A program made the position numbers and the translations under genes. A stretch of DNA of 64,000 nt from Mycobacterium florentinum (lineage in GTDB: Bacteria; Actinomycetota; Actinomycetes; Mycobacteriales; Mycobacteriaceae), in NCBI RefSeq assembly GCF_010730355.1, contig NZ_AP022576.1, positions 3,038,001 through 3,102,000 on the forward strand. The letters are read 5' to 3'. Below the pieces are notes generated by a model. That model was not told the origin of the DNA and did no database searches. It worked only from the letters and a program-made list of their open reading frames with translations. This document shows, piece after piece, positions 49,049-57,671 of the stretch. Each line of letters starts with the position of its first letter. Positions within the stretch are counted from its first letter, which is position 1.

Positions 49049-49414
49049 CTAGGTAACGAGGTCGGCCCGGGTGAGTTCGGTGGCTGCCAGCGCCGACGCC
49101 AAGTCCTGGTGACGGAACACCGAAGTGACGTGGTCGTGGACGACCCGGAACGCCAACGCGGTGTTGGTGGCCGCATCGGGGGTGTCGCCCGTTAGTTCGG
49201 CGACCACGACACCGTCGTGCACGTACATCTCGCCGAGTTCGGTGGTCGCCCGGCCGGAGGAGGCCCAGGTGCGCAGCGCCTCGTGGCCCTGTGCGGCTCC
49301 GTGCGCATCACCGATCTCGATGTCGTCGCTGGACAAGGCCGCCAGGGTGTCGATGTCCGCGGCATTGAGAGCGTCGTGCCACGCCAGCACGGTGGCAATC
49401 TCCGATGTGGTCAT
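49049..49414 (-). CDS. NTF2/SnoaL-like small protein
   Basis: The 121-residue protein has a cone-fold (NTF2/SnoaL) pattern: [20 protein letters not shown] at the N-terminus, then [14 protein letters not shown], and central strands. Such proteins act as small isomerases or binding proteins; no catalytic residues can be assigned. It corresponds by size and position to Rv0333. It is 17 bases upstream of rmlA on the same strand, and may share its transcript. Confidence 0.75.
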   Translation of the reverse strand: MTTSEIATVLAWHDALNAADIDTLAALSSDDIEIGDAHGAAQGHEALRTWASSGRATTELGEMYVHDGVVVAELTGDTPDAATNTALAFRVVHDHVTSVFRHQDLASALAATELTRADLVT

Positions 49415-49466
49415 GGCCTAAAAATTACCGTGTGCCACTTCCCAGCACCTCGTTTCCCCGACGTTG

Positions 49467-50222
49467 CTAGAGAGGCGTGCGCTCCAGCCAGTTTTGCCAC
49501 ACGGCCTCGTTGCCGAACAACTCGATACCGGTGTCTGCGAGCGGAGTTCGACGCGCCATCGCCAGCAACAGTTCGGTGGCCGCGCCCCGCAACGCCGCAC
49601 TACCCTTGCCGTGCTCGTGTGACCAGGAGATGGCGGTGCCCGAGACGCCAACCGTCCATTCGCCCGCTTCGCCGAGCCCGGGGTCGGTCGCGTGCAGGTG
49701 CAGGGTCTGGTCGTCCGCGAGCGGCAGCGGCTCGCCGGTGCTGCCGGCCTGGATTGCGATCCGCTCCAGGAACTCGGTGATGCCGTCGGCCGCGACAGCG
49801 GGCTCGAGGGTGAATTCACGCCCCAGCGCGATGGCAGCGTCGGCGCGATGCACCGAGGTTTCGTGCAGCCGGCGCCGGATCCACCAGTTCGCCGGGCGCT
49901 CACCGAGAAAGGTCCACACCGGCGTCTCCACGCCGGACTGTTCGACGGCGTCGAGCAGACGTTGGGCTCCGCCGTGCAGCCAGGAGATCGCGTCGGCCGG
50001 GTCCGGTGGCGGCTTGCCAGCTTCGACGCTGCGGACGTCGAGCGGTTCGCCGAGCCGGTCCCGCACGATTTGCGCCGCCCAGCGATCGCCGCGGCCCACA
50101 TGTCGGAACAGCTGCTTGAGGCTCCAGCCCGGGCAGGTCGGCACCGGGTGTGAGTCGTCGACTTCGTGGAAAAGCTCCGAAAAAGCGCGGTTTTCGTCGA
50201 GAAAGGCTGCCGCGTAGTCCAC
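49467..50222 (-). CDS. Maleylpyruvate isomerase / mycothiol-dependent enzyme family protein
   Basis: The 251-residue DinB-like protein has an N-terminal MDMPI domain (PTCPGWSLKQLFRHVGRGD at about 28-46, and the histidine pair in RRRLHETSVHRADAA near 115), the metal-binding pattern of mycothiol-dependent enzymes. A C-terminal SCP2-like region follows. The substrate is unknown. It corresponds by position to Rv0332. The GTG start is 29 bases from the end of udgA on the same strand. Confidence 0.8.
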   Translation of the reverse strand: MDYAAAFLDENRAFSELFHEVDDSHPVPTCPGWSLKQLFRHVGRGDRWAAQIVRDRLGEPLDVRSVEAGKPPPDPADAISWLHGGAQRLLDAVEQSGVETPVWTFLGERPANWWIRRRLHETSVHRADAAIALGREFTLEPAVAADGITEFLERIAIQAGSTGEPLPLADDQTLHLHATDPGLGEAGEWTVGVSGTAISWSHEHGKGSAALRGAATELLLAMARRTPLADTGIELFGNEAVWQNWLERTPL

Positions 50223-50251
50223 GCAATCAGGCTACTCGCCAGGGGTGCGAT

Positions 50252-51577
50252 TCAGGGACGTCGCGCTCCGAGCCGGAACACCCGCCAACCCGCCCGCGTC
50301 CAGCGCTCGGCATCCAGGCAGTTGCGGCCGTCGACGACGACGCGGGCCCGCACCCGGTCGGCGAGGTCGTCCGGGTCGAGGTCGGTGAACTCCTGCCATT
50401 CCGTCAGCACCAGGACCGCGTCCGCGCCCTCACAGGCCTCGGTCACCGACACCGCGTAGTTCAGCGTCGGGAACAGGCGGCGCGCGTTTTCCAGGGCTTT
50501 CGGGTCGTAGACGTTGACCGCGGCCCCGTTGAGCTGCAACTGACCGGCGACGTTGAGCGCGGGCGAATCCCGGACATCGTCGGACTCGGGCTTGAAAGCC
50601 GCACCGAGCACGGCGATGTTGGCGCCCAGCAGCGAACCGCCGCACGCGGCGGTGGCCAGCTCGACCATCTTGGTGCGCCGACGCATGTTGATGCTGTCGA
50701 CCTCGCGCAGGAACGTCAGCGCTTGATTGGCGCCCAGCTCGCCGGCGCGGGCCATGAACGCCCGGATGTCCTTGGGCAGGCAGCCACCGCCAAAACCCAA
50801 GCCCGCGTTGAGGAATTTGCGCCCGATGCGGGAGTCATATCCGAGCGCGTCGGCCAGCAGCGTGACGTCGGCGCCCGCCGCTTCGCACACCTCGGAGACG
50901 GCGTTGATAAACGAAATCTTCGTCGCAAGAAAGGCATTGGCCGAAACTTTGACCAATTCCGCTGTCTGCAAATCGGTTACGAGGAATGGCACACCCGCGT
51001 CGAGGATTGGCGCGTACAACTCGCGGATGACGATCTCCGAGCGTACCGAATCCTGTTGGATGCCAAGCACAATACGGTCCGGCTCCAAGGTGTCGTGCAC
51101 CGCGTGTCCCTCGCGCAAGAACTCCGGGTTCCAGGCGATTTCGACGTCAACCCCCGCGGGCGCCAGCGCGGCGGTGCGCTCCCCGAGCTCGGCCGCAGTG
51201 CCCACTGGCACAGTCGATTTGCCGACCAGCACGGCCGGGCGGGTCAGCCGGGGTACGAGGTTGTCGATGACGGCGTGGACATGGCTCAGGTCGGCGCCGT
51301 ATTCGCCCTTCTTTTGCGGCGTGCCGACGCCCAGGAAGTGCACGTCGGCGAAATCGGCCGCCAAATCGTAGTCGGTGGTGAACCGCAATCTGCCGGCAGC
51401 CAGGTTGTCGGTCAACAACTCTCGCAGGCCGGGCTCGTAGAAGGGGATATCACCTGCGGCCAGCTTGGCGACTTTACCTGGGTCGATGTCGACTCCGACG
51501 ACCTCGTGTCCCAGTACCGCCATCCCGACTGCGTGCGTAGCACCCAGGTATCCAGTGCCAAAGACGGTGCATCGCAT
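50252..51577 (-). CDS. udgA: UDP-glucose 6-dehydrogenase family protein UdgA
   Basis: The 441-residue enzyme has the NAD-binding GTGYLGATHAVG (about 7-18), central dimerisation helix, catalytic Cys266 in GFGGGCLPKD, and a C-terminal UDP-binding domain. It oxidises UDP-glucose or a related UDP-sugar to the uronic acid in two NAD-linked steps. It corresponds to Rv0322. In M. tuberculosis, from memory, it adjoins dcd; here two DUF7159-type genes lie between. Confidence 0.92.
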   Translation of the reverse strand: MRCTVFGTGYLGATHAVGMAVLGHEVVGVDIDPGKVAKLAAGDIPFYEPGLRELLTDNLAAGRLRFTTDYDLAADFADVHFLGVGTPQKKGEYGADLSHVHAVIDNLVPRLTRPAVLVGKSTVPVGTAAELGERTAALAPAGVDVEIAWNPEFLREGHAVHDTLEPDRIVLGIQQDSVRSEIVIRELYAPILDAGVPFLVTDLQTAELVKVSANAFLATKISFINAVSEVCEAAGADVTLLADALGYDSRIGRKFLNAGLGFGGGCLPKDIRAFMARAGELGANQALTFLREVDSINMRRRTKMVELATAACGGSLLGANIAVLGAAFKPESDDVRDSPALNVAGQLQLNGAAVNVYDPKALENARRLFPTLNYAVSVTEACEGADAVLVLTEWQEFTDLDPDDLADRVRARVVVDGRNCLDAERWTRAGWRVFRLGARRP

Positions 51578-51668
51578 ACCACCGTGTGTAGGTGGCCGCG
51601 ATGAGCTAACTGCATCGCCCCGTCAATCGGGAGGCAAACGGGAGGTGACTAGGTGGCTCTCGGGAAAC

Positions 51669-53216
51669 CTAGTGGCGACCAAATCCGCCGTGGCCGCCGC
51701 CGAAACCACCGTGACCGCCGCCACCCGGGAAGCCACCGCCGCCGTGGCCGCCGCCCGGGAACCCGGGGAACCCGCCGCCGCCGTGGCCGCCACCGGGGAA
51801 GCCGCCACCACCGGGGAACTCGCCGCGTCCGCCGCCGGGACCTTGGTTACCTGGGAACTCATCGCCGCCGTGGCCTCGGTTGGGGAATCCGCCGCCGGGA
51901 CCCAACGGCCCGCCGGGCACGCCGATAATCGGCGGTATCGGCAGCGGGATCGGGACGGGAATGGGCGCCATGGGTGCGGGAGCCGGGGCCGCTGGGACCG
52001 GGACCGGCGCGGGCGCATCCGGTATTGGTGCGGGCGCATCCGGCACCTGGACCGGGACCGGCGCCGGGGCGTCGGGTATTTGGACCGGAGCGGGTGCTTG
52101 AGGAACGGGCGCCGGAGCGGGGATCGGGGCCGCCACAGGCGCGGGAGCCGGTGCCGCGGGCGCGGGAGCCGGAGCCGCGGGCGCCGGTGTGGCCGGGGCG
52201 ACGATGTTGTGGCTGGGAACGGGCTTCACGCCGGCAGTCGGCCGAATCGCGATCGCCAGCGAAACGACCAGCGCCGCGACGCCGACGATGAAGATCGACG
52301 CCACCACGCTGCCTACCAGTCCAAATGATCGGCGTTCGTGATAGTCGGCGAGCGAGGTGGCAGCGGTGTGCTGGCCGGTGTAGGCATCGGCATAGTCGTC
52401 GGGCATAGCGCTGTATGCCAGCGCATCGTCGCCGGAGTCCGGGTTGTCGAAATATCCGGGGGCAATCGCGAACGGGGCGATGGCACCGGTGCCCGGGTCC
52501 TGCGCATAAGCCTGTGCGGCGGTAGACGAAGCGAACAGCGGCGCGTGCGCCGAGGCCAGCGCAGCGCCGCGAGCGAGCGCGGTGTCCGGCTCCTCGGGCA
52601 TGGCCAGCGGGAGTGTCGTTGCGGCCTCCAGCGCCGGCTTGATCAGCGGAACATCGACGCCGGAGCCCACGACGAACACGGCGCCAGGGCACGTGTTCAG
52701 CGTCTCGGCCTCGGAGACCATCGAGGCCAGCTGGGCCACCGCGGTCTCATCGTCCTCGGCCAACGGCTGGCGATGCACATCGGCGATCGACCCGTCGGCC
52801 GTATCGACGAGCGCCAAGGTCGCGGTGTCGGGCTCGATGAACAGCAGCGCGGTCTGCGCGTAGTTGGTTTCGTTGCCGACCGCCTGCGCCAGCGCGGCCG
52901 CGGCCAGGAAGGCCGAGACCAACATCACATTCTCGACCTTGTGGGCGGCCAGTGCGTCGCGCAGGGCCGCTGCCTCGATGGGATCGGTCCAGGTGACCCC
53001 GGTCGAAGTCAGCTGGTAACCGCCCTGAGCCGCACCCTCCTGGGTTCCCAGGATCGCCGAGACGACTTGATCGGCAGCGCTGGTCGTTGCCGCGTCGTCG
53101 TCGGACGCAACGTCGAAGTTGTCTTCGTCGACGGTGACGCCATCGCCATTCTCGCCTTCGACCAGAACCATCCGGACTACCGACGGCGCCATCGACACCC
53201 CAAGTACGGTGTCCAA
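51669..53216 (-). CDS. DUF7159-type bitopic protein (Pro/Ala/Gly tail)
   Basis: The 515-residue protein has an actin/Hsp70-like cytoplasmic domain (about 1-235; VLGVSMAPSVVRMVLVEGEN, ALLFIEPDTATLALVDTADG, FVVGSGVDVPLIKPALEAAT, EEPDTALARGAALASAHAPL). One transmembrane helix (about 299-325) follows, then a low-complexity tail: PAPAP repeats (about 330-430) and GGG/GGHGGGGFPG repeats (about 440-515). TTG start is supported by GGAGGGG directly upstream and by alignment with the paralogue at 57672. It is 91 bases before udgA. Function is unknown; the tail suggests a cell-wall-spanning segment. Confidence 0.82.
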   Translation of the reverse strand: MDTVLGVSMAPSVVRMVLVEGENGDGVTVDEDNFDVASDDDAATTSAADQVVSAILGTQEGAAQGGYQLTSTGVTWTDPIEAAALRDALAAHKVENVMLVSAFLAAAALAQAVGNETNYAQTALLFIEPDTATLALVDTADGSIADVHRQPLAEDDETAVAQLASMVSEAETLNTCPGAVFVVGSGVDVPLIKPALEAATTLPLAMPEEPDTALARGAALASAHAPLFASSTAAQAYAQDPGTGAIAPFAIAPGYFDNPDSGDDALAYSAMPDDYADAYTGQHTAATSLADYHERRSFGLVGSVVASIFIVGVAALVVSLAIAIRPTAGVKPVPSHNIVAPATPAPAAPAPAPAAPAPAPVAAPIPAPAPVPQAPAPVQIPDAPAPVPVQVPDAPAPIPDAPAPVPVPAAPAPAPMAPIPVPIPLPIPPIIGVPGGPLGPGGGFPNRGHGGDEFPGNQGPGGGRGEFPGGGGFPGGGHGGGGFPGFPGGGHGGGGFPGGGGHGGFGGGHGGFGRH

Positions 53217-53367
53217 TGCCCCTCCATTGTCATTTGCTAGACAGTGCAGCGGAGGACGTCGCCATCACAGGCTCCGGCTGCCTCGAGACGTCGTGAATCC
53301 CCACCCTGTATTCCCGTAGCGACCCGCTTTTACGCGTGATCCGATGCAGTTGCCTCGAACGAGATCG

Positions 53368-55482
53368 CTAATGGTGTCCGCCGCCACCACCACTGTGACC
53401 GCCGCCGCCACCACCGAAGCCGCCTGCGCCACCGCTGTGACCACCACCGAAGCCGCCGCCCCCGAGGCCACCGCCTCCACCAAAACCGCCACCACCAAGA
53501 CCGCCACCAGAATGGCCGCCTCCGCCGATGGGTCCACCCCCGATAGGCCCGCTTGGCGCCCTGCCGCCTCCGCCGAACGGTCCCCCGCCACCGTGGCTGC
53601 CTCCACCGATCGGCCCGCCACCAATGGGGCCGCCACCGATGGGCCCACCCGACGGCCCACCGCCAAAGGGACCACCCGCACCGTGGCCACCTCCACCGAT
53701 CGGTCCACCACCGATCGGTCCACCACCGATCGGTCCACCACCGTGGCCACCGCCGCCAATCGGACCACCCCCAACGGGGCCGCCACCGATCGGAGCACTG
53801 CCGCCGTGGCCAGGCCCGCCGCCGTTAGGTCCGCCCCCGAAGGGGCCGCCCGAACCGTGGCCGCCACCACCGGGACCCGAGCCAGGATGACCACCAGGGC
53901 CACCACCGTTGGCGCCACCCGAACCCGAACCAGGCGGCGGAACATGCCCGCTGCCAGGACCACCCGGACCCGAACCGGGGATGCCGTCGCCGGGACCACC
54001 GGGACCCGAACCAGGATGGCCACCCGGGCCATTCGGCTTGGTCGGGCCAGTTTGTGGAGGAGTTTGATGCGGAGGTGACTGCGGGACCGAGTCCGGTGGC
54101 TCCGGGAAATGCACCGGTGGCGGCTGCTGCACCACTACAGGTGGCGGCAGTACGCGCGGTGGCGCCTGGATCACCGGCGGAGTCATCAGCCACTCCGGGG
54201 CAGGCACGCGGATCTGGGGCGCCGGGATCGGCACCACGGCCGGAACCGGCACCACCGGCGCAATGGGAGGAGCCACGGGCAGTGGCGGCGGAGCAGCGGG
54301 CGCCGGAGCAGCCGGCAGCGGTGCCGCTAACGCAGGATGCAATGGCATCGGCGCCGCCGCGGGCGCCGGGAGACTGAACTTCGGCTTCGGAGCGGACGCC
54401 TGCACGGGCGGGGGCGCGGGAACCGGTTGGCTTGGCACGATGAGGTTTTGGTTGGGACTGGGCTGCACCGCCACGTTCGTCGTGCGGATGCCGATCGCCA
54501 GTGCGATCTCAAGCGCCACCACGGCGCTGATCGCGACCACCGCCATCCCACTGCCGACCAGCAGCACCGGCCTGCGGCGAGGTTCGATTTCGTCCGGCCC
54601 GGCGAAGTCAGCCGGGTCGATCACGACTGTCGGCGCGTCGGCGTCCTCGTCGGACACCAGGCTGTAGGCGAGCTCGTCGCGGCCGAGCGTCGCGTCGGAA
54701 AGGTAGGACACGCCAAGGTATTCGGGCCTGTCGGCCGGCTGGACGGCACCGGTTCCCGGGTCTTGCGCGTACGCCAGCGCGGCAGTCGACGACGCGAACA
54801 GCGGCGCGTTCGCCGACGCCAGCGCGGCCCCGCGGGCCAGCGCGGTCTCGGGCTCTTCCGGCGTGTTGACGTTCAGCGCGGTTGCCGACTCCAGCGCCGG
54901 CTTGATCGCCGCGATGTTGACGCCCGAGCCGACCACGAACACCCCACCCGGCGGCATGTCCATCTCCTCGAGCCCACCGATCAGGCCGGTGAGTTGGGCG
55001 GTGGCTTCCTCGTCGGACTCGGGGTCGAGCTGTTCTCTGAAGAACTCGCTGATGGACCCGTCGGAGGTCTCGACGACGGCCAGCGTCGCGGTGTCCGGCT
55101 CGACGAAGAGCACTGCGGTGGTCTCGTAACCCATTGCCCCGCCGACGGATTGACCCAGCGCCGCGGCAGCCAGGAACGCCGAGACCAGCATCACGTTCTC
55201 GAGCTTGTAGGAGGCCAGCGCGTCACGGAGCACGGCCGCATGCAGCTGGTCGGTCCACGTCACCCCGATCGAGGACAGCTCAAGCCCGGCATCGGCCGCA
55301 CCCTCGCGGGTACCCAGGATCGCCGAGATCACCCGATCGGGGACACCGGTGGGTTCGGTGAGATCGGTTGCGGCGAAGTGGAATTCGTCCTCTTCGACCA
55401 AAGCACCGTCAGCGTTCTCGCCTTCAACCAGGACCATCTGGACCGAGTCCGGTGCGACCGAGACCCCGAGCACAATATCCAA
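53368..55482 (-). CDS. DUF7159-type bitopic protein (long Pro and Gly tail)
   Basis: The 704-residue paralogue of the neighbouring gene has the same actin-like domain (about 1-250, with LFVEPDTATLAVVETSDG and EEPETALARGAALASANAPL). A transmembrane helix lies at about 307-329 (GSGMAVVAISAVVALEIALA). A Pro/Ala-rich linker (about 340-480) and a Gly-rich tail of PIGGGPIGG and GGHGGG repeats (about 490-704) follow. TTG at 55482 is chosen: GGAGGGG ends 6 bases upstream and the N-terminus then aligns with its paralogues. It lies 109 bases after dcd. Confidence 0.8.
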   Translation of the reverse strand: MDIVLGVSVAPDSVQMVLVEGENADGALVEEDEFHFAATDLTEPTGVPDRVISAILGTREGAADAGLELSSIGVTWTDQLHAAVLRDALASYKLENVMLVSAFLAAAALGQSVGGAMGYETTAVLFVEPDTATLAVVETSDGSISEFFREQLDPESDEEATAQLTGLIGGLEEMDMPPGGVFVVGSGVNIAAIKPALESATALNVNTPEEPETALARGAALASANAPLFASSTAALAYAQDPGTGAVQPADRPEYLGVSYLSDATLGRDELAYSLVSDEDADAPTVVIDPADFAGPDEIEPRRRPVLLVGSGMAVVAISAVVALEIALAIGIRTTNVAVQPSPNQNLIVPSQPVPAPPPVQASAPKPKFSLPAPAAAPMPLHPALAAPLPAAPAPAAPPPLPVAPPIAPVVPVPAVVPIPAPQIRVPAPEWLMTPPVIQAPPRVLPPPVVVQQPPPVHFPEPPDSVPQSPPHQTPPQTGPTKPNGPGGHPGSGPGGPGDGIPGSGPGGPGSGHVPPPGSGSGGANGGGPGGHPGSGPGGGGHGSGGPFGGGPNGGGPGHGGSAPIGGGPVGGGPIGGGGHGGGPIGGGPIGGGPIGGGGHGAGGPFGGGPSGGPIGGGPIGGGPIGGGSHGGGGPFGGGGRAPSGPIGGGPIGGGGHSGGGLGGGGFGGGGGLGGGGFGGGHSGGAGGFGGGGGGHSGGGGGHH

Positions 55483-55591
55483 AACCAACCCCTCCAAAGG
55501 TGGTGCTAGCCGAGCCGTGCTCGGGCGGAGGAGAAAAACCATTGACTATCTAATAATCCCGCAGAAACGCTGTGCGGGCACCCTGCCGAAG

Positions 55592-56164
55592 CTATGTAGT
55601 TCTTATGAAGTTCTCATAGGAGCGCGACGGCGTCGGGCCGCGCTGCCCCTGGTACTTCGAACCCACTCGCGAACTGCCGTAAGGGTGTTCGGCCGGGCTG
55701 GTCAGTCGCAGGATGCACAGCTGGCCGATCTTCATGCCGGGCCACAGGATGATCGGCAGGTTGGCGACGTTGGACAGTTCGAGGGTGATGTGACCGGTGA
55801 ATCCGGGATCGATGAAGCCCGCGGTCGAGTGCGTGAGCAGGCCCAGCCTGCCCAGCGACGACTTGCCTTCCAGACGCCCGGCGAGGTCGTCGGCCAACGC
55901 GACCTGCTCGAGCGTCGAGCCCAGCACGAACTCGCCCGGGTGCAGCACGAACGGCTCCCCTGCGGCGGGTTCCACCAGGCTGGTCAGCTCGTCCTGCTGC
56001 TTGGCGGGGTCAATGTGGGTGTAGCGGGTGTTGTTGAACACCCGGAACATGCTGTCGAGGCGGACGTCAACGCTCGAGGGCTGGACGAGGGTGTCGTCGA
56101 ACGGGTCGATGCCCAACCGGCCGGCGGAGATTTCGGCCCTGAGGTCACGATCGGAGAGCAGCAC
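55592..56164 (-). CDS. dcd: dCTP deaminase (bifunctional dCTP deaminase/dUTPase type)
   Basis: The 190-residue enzyme converts dCTP to dUMP (or dUTP) for thymidylate synthesis. Motifs include [13 protein letters not shown] (about 27), the nucleotide-binding [20 protein letters not shown] (about 97) and catalytic Glu in [15 protein letters not shown] (about 130). The tail [20 protein letters not shown] contacts the triphosphate. It corresponds to Rv0321 and is 34 bases downstream of the exported protein gene. Confidence 0.96.
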   Translation of the reverse strand: MLLSDRDLRAEISAGRLGIDPFDDTLVQPSSVDVRLDSMFRVFNNTRYTHIDPAKQQDELTSLVEPAAGEPFVLHPGEFVLGSTLEQVALADDLAGRLEGKSSLGRLGLLTHSTAGFIDPGFTGHITLELSNVANLPIILWPGMKIGQLCILRLTSPAEHPYGSSRVGSKYQGQRGPTPSRSYENFIRTT

Positions 56165-56198
56165 GCGACGAGCCTATCGGTTGCTCGGGGTCCGGCCT

Positions 56199-56846
56199 TC
56201 AGTCGGCGAGATACGTTTCGCCACCCTTGGGGTAGCCGCCACCGGTGGTCGTGATGTGGACGTGGTCATAGTGGCCGAGCCTGCTCGTCTGTGCACCATT
56301 GGGCGTGTAGTAGACGCCGCGCCAGATCGCATCCTGCATCCCGAACCGATTCGAGTTCTGCAGCACGTAGGCGACGATCGCGTTGCCCAGCGCGATGCCC
56401 TGCGCGCTCCCGGGATCCGGGATCATCACATCCAGCGCCAGGCCGAGCGGGTGCCAGGGCAGCGGATCCGGTCGGACGCCGCCGATTTCGTGAATCTGCG
56501 GGAACGTGGCACTGATCGCGCGGGACGCCAGGATCGTCCGCACTTGCAGGCCCTGCTCGGAGCAGAGTCCCACAGGCAAGAAACGGGACCGGACGTGGTA
56601 TCTCGATGCGACCTGCTGGCCATCGGGGACTGCCAAGCCGGGCGCGCCATGCGGGATATTCGGTGCCGCAGCGACAATTTCTAAGTACGACGGCGCGGGC
56701 TCACTAATAACGGGTTTGGCTTCCGCAGGGGCGGCGAATGGGCCGACATCACCCGACACCGCGAAGAACACCGCGGCGGGAGCCAGCATCGCTGCCAGGA
56801 CAACCGGCGATTTCCGCCGCTTCTTGGCTAACCTGTGCCGACCCAC
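56199..56846 (-). CDS. Exported protein with ARB_07466-like C-terminal domain
   Basis: The 215-residue protein has a twin-basic N-terminus (MGRHRLAKKRRK) and a hydrophobic signal or anchor (about 13-32), so it is probably secreted or membrane-tethered. The C-terminal half contains HPLGLALDVMIPDPG and HYDHVHITTTGG, whose His/Asp residues recall metallopeptidase-like folds of the D-Ala-D-Ala carboxypeptidase type. A peptidoglycan role is possible but not shown. It corresponds to Rv0320. It lies upstream of dcd on the same strand and 137 bases from the tRNA-Gly gene. Confidence 0.78.
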   Translation of the reverse strand: MGRHRLAKKRRKSPVVLAAMLAPAAVFFAVSGDVGPFAAPAEAKPVISEPAPSYLEIVAAAPNIPHGAPGLAVPDGQQVASRYHVRSRFLPVGLCSEQGLQVRTILASRAISATFPQIHEIGGVRPDPLPWHPLGLALDVMIPDPGSAQGIALGNAIVAYVLQNSNRFGMQDAIWRGVYYTPNGAQTSRLGHYDHVHITTTGGGYPKGGETYLAD

Positions 56847-56983
56847 TCAGGGCACATTACGGCATGATAACGAAAGAATAAATGTGAGCATTTTAAATTT
56901 CATTGAATAGGCCCATTTCCGCGTGGCCATTCGACTGTTGCGGCTGGTCGAGCGCCCGGGTGCTAGCCTTCTTGGGCAACCGC

Positions 56984-57057
56984 GCCGATGTAGTTCAATG
57001 GCAGAACATCAGCTTCCCAAGCTGAATACGCGGGTTCGATTCCCGTCATCGGCTCCA
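56984..57057 (+). tRNA. tRNA-Gly (anticodon CCC)
   Basis: The acceptor stem GCCGATG (56984-56990) pairs with CATCGGC (57047-57053). The D-arm is GTTC...GAAC. The anticodon arm TCAGC-TTCCCAA-GCTGA gives anticodon CCC, and the T-arm is CGGG-TTCGATT-CCCG. CCA is encoded (57055-57057). A partial copy of its 3' half lies at 60626-60664. Confidence 0.95.
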
Positions 57058-57077
57058 CCATTGCAGCTGGCGTCGCG

Positions 57078-57452
57078 CTATCGCATCCGCCGGAGAAGAT
57101 CGGCGAGCTGAAGCGTCGCCGACAACAACATGCCCTCGACCTGTAGCTGCTGACCCGGCGGCAGATTGCGAGTCTCGGCGTCGACTAGGGGGGCCTCCTG
57201 TTGTAAGGCCTTCAGCCGCCGATTCCGCTCGTCCGGGCTCAGGGTGTCCCAATTGTCATGCAAATCGGAGATGTGGGCTTGAAAGTTCTGCACCGCCACC
57301 AGCGGATCGGGGTCGACAACGGGACCGGGCGGTGGCTGCAGCGGATAGACGTGGGCCGGCACCGGCCCGGCCGTCACGTCTGCCTGGGCGGTGCTCGCTG
57401 TAAGCGATGTGCCGACCATAAGAGCGGCAAGTGCCATGGCGGCAATCTTCAT
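57078..57452 (-). CDS. Small secreted protein of unknown function
   Basis: The 124-residue protein has a clear signal peptide (MKIAAMALAALMVGTSLTAS, cleavage after TAQA near residue 24). A mature Pro-rich segment (VYPLQPPPGPVVDPDP) is followed by a helical C-terminus with FQAHISDLHDNWDTLSPDE and RLKALQQEAP. No enzyme motif is recognised. It converges with tRNA-Gly, 20 bases away. It sits just inside the interval bounded by tRNA-Gly and the tRNA remnant. Confidence 0.72.
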   Translation of the reverse strand: MKIAAMALAALMVGTSLTASTAQADVTAGPVPAHVYPLQPPPGPVVDPDPLVAVQNFQAHISDLHDNWDTLSPDERNRRLKALQQEAPLVDAETRNLPPGQQLQVEGMLLSATLQLADLLRRMR

Positions 57453-57671
57453 GGAAACTCCATCGGGTGGTTCGAATTACCTCGTCGCGGTAAGTCCACC
57501 CCCAGCGTGTCGCTACCGATCCCAACATCGACGTGGCTGGAAACGCATAGCGCGCACCCAGCATCCGCCGGACCCTGACACAGCTTCCCCAGCGACGATC
57601 GGCTCACGACTCCGTGTGGCTCTTTCGGTCCAAACCAGGGCCGGCCGCCGAGATGTCGGGAGGCGTGGGCA

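Noticed and set aside
53344..54078. Plus-strand Thr/Ala/Ser-rich frame opposite the DUF7159 gene
   Set aside because: Antisense of the GGG/GGP repeat tail; composition is explained by the repeat.
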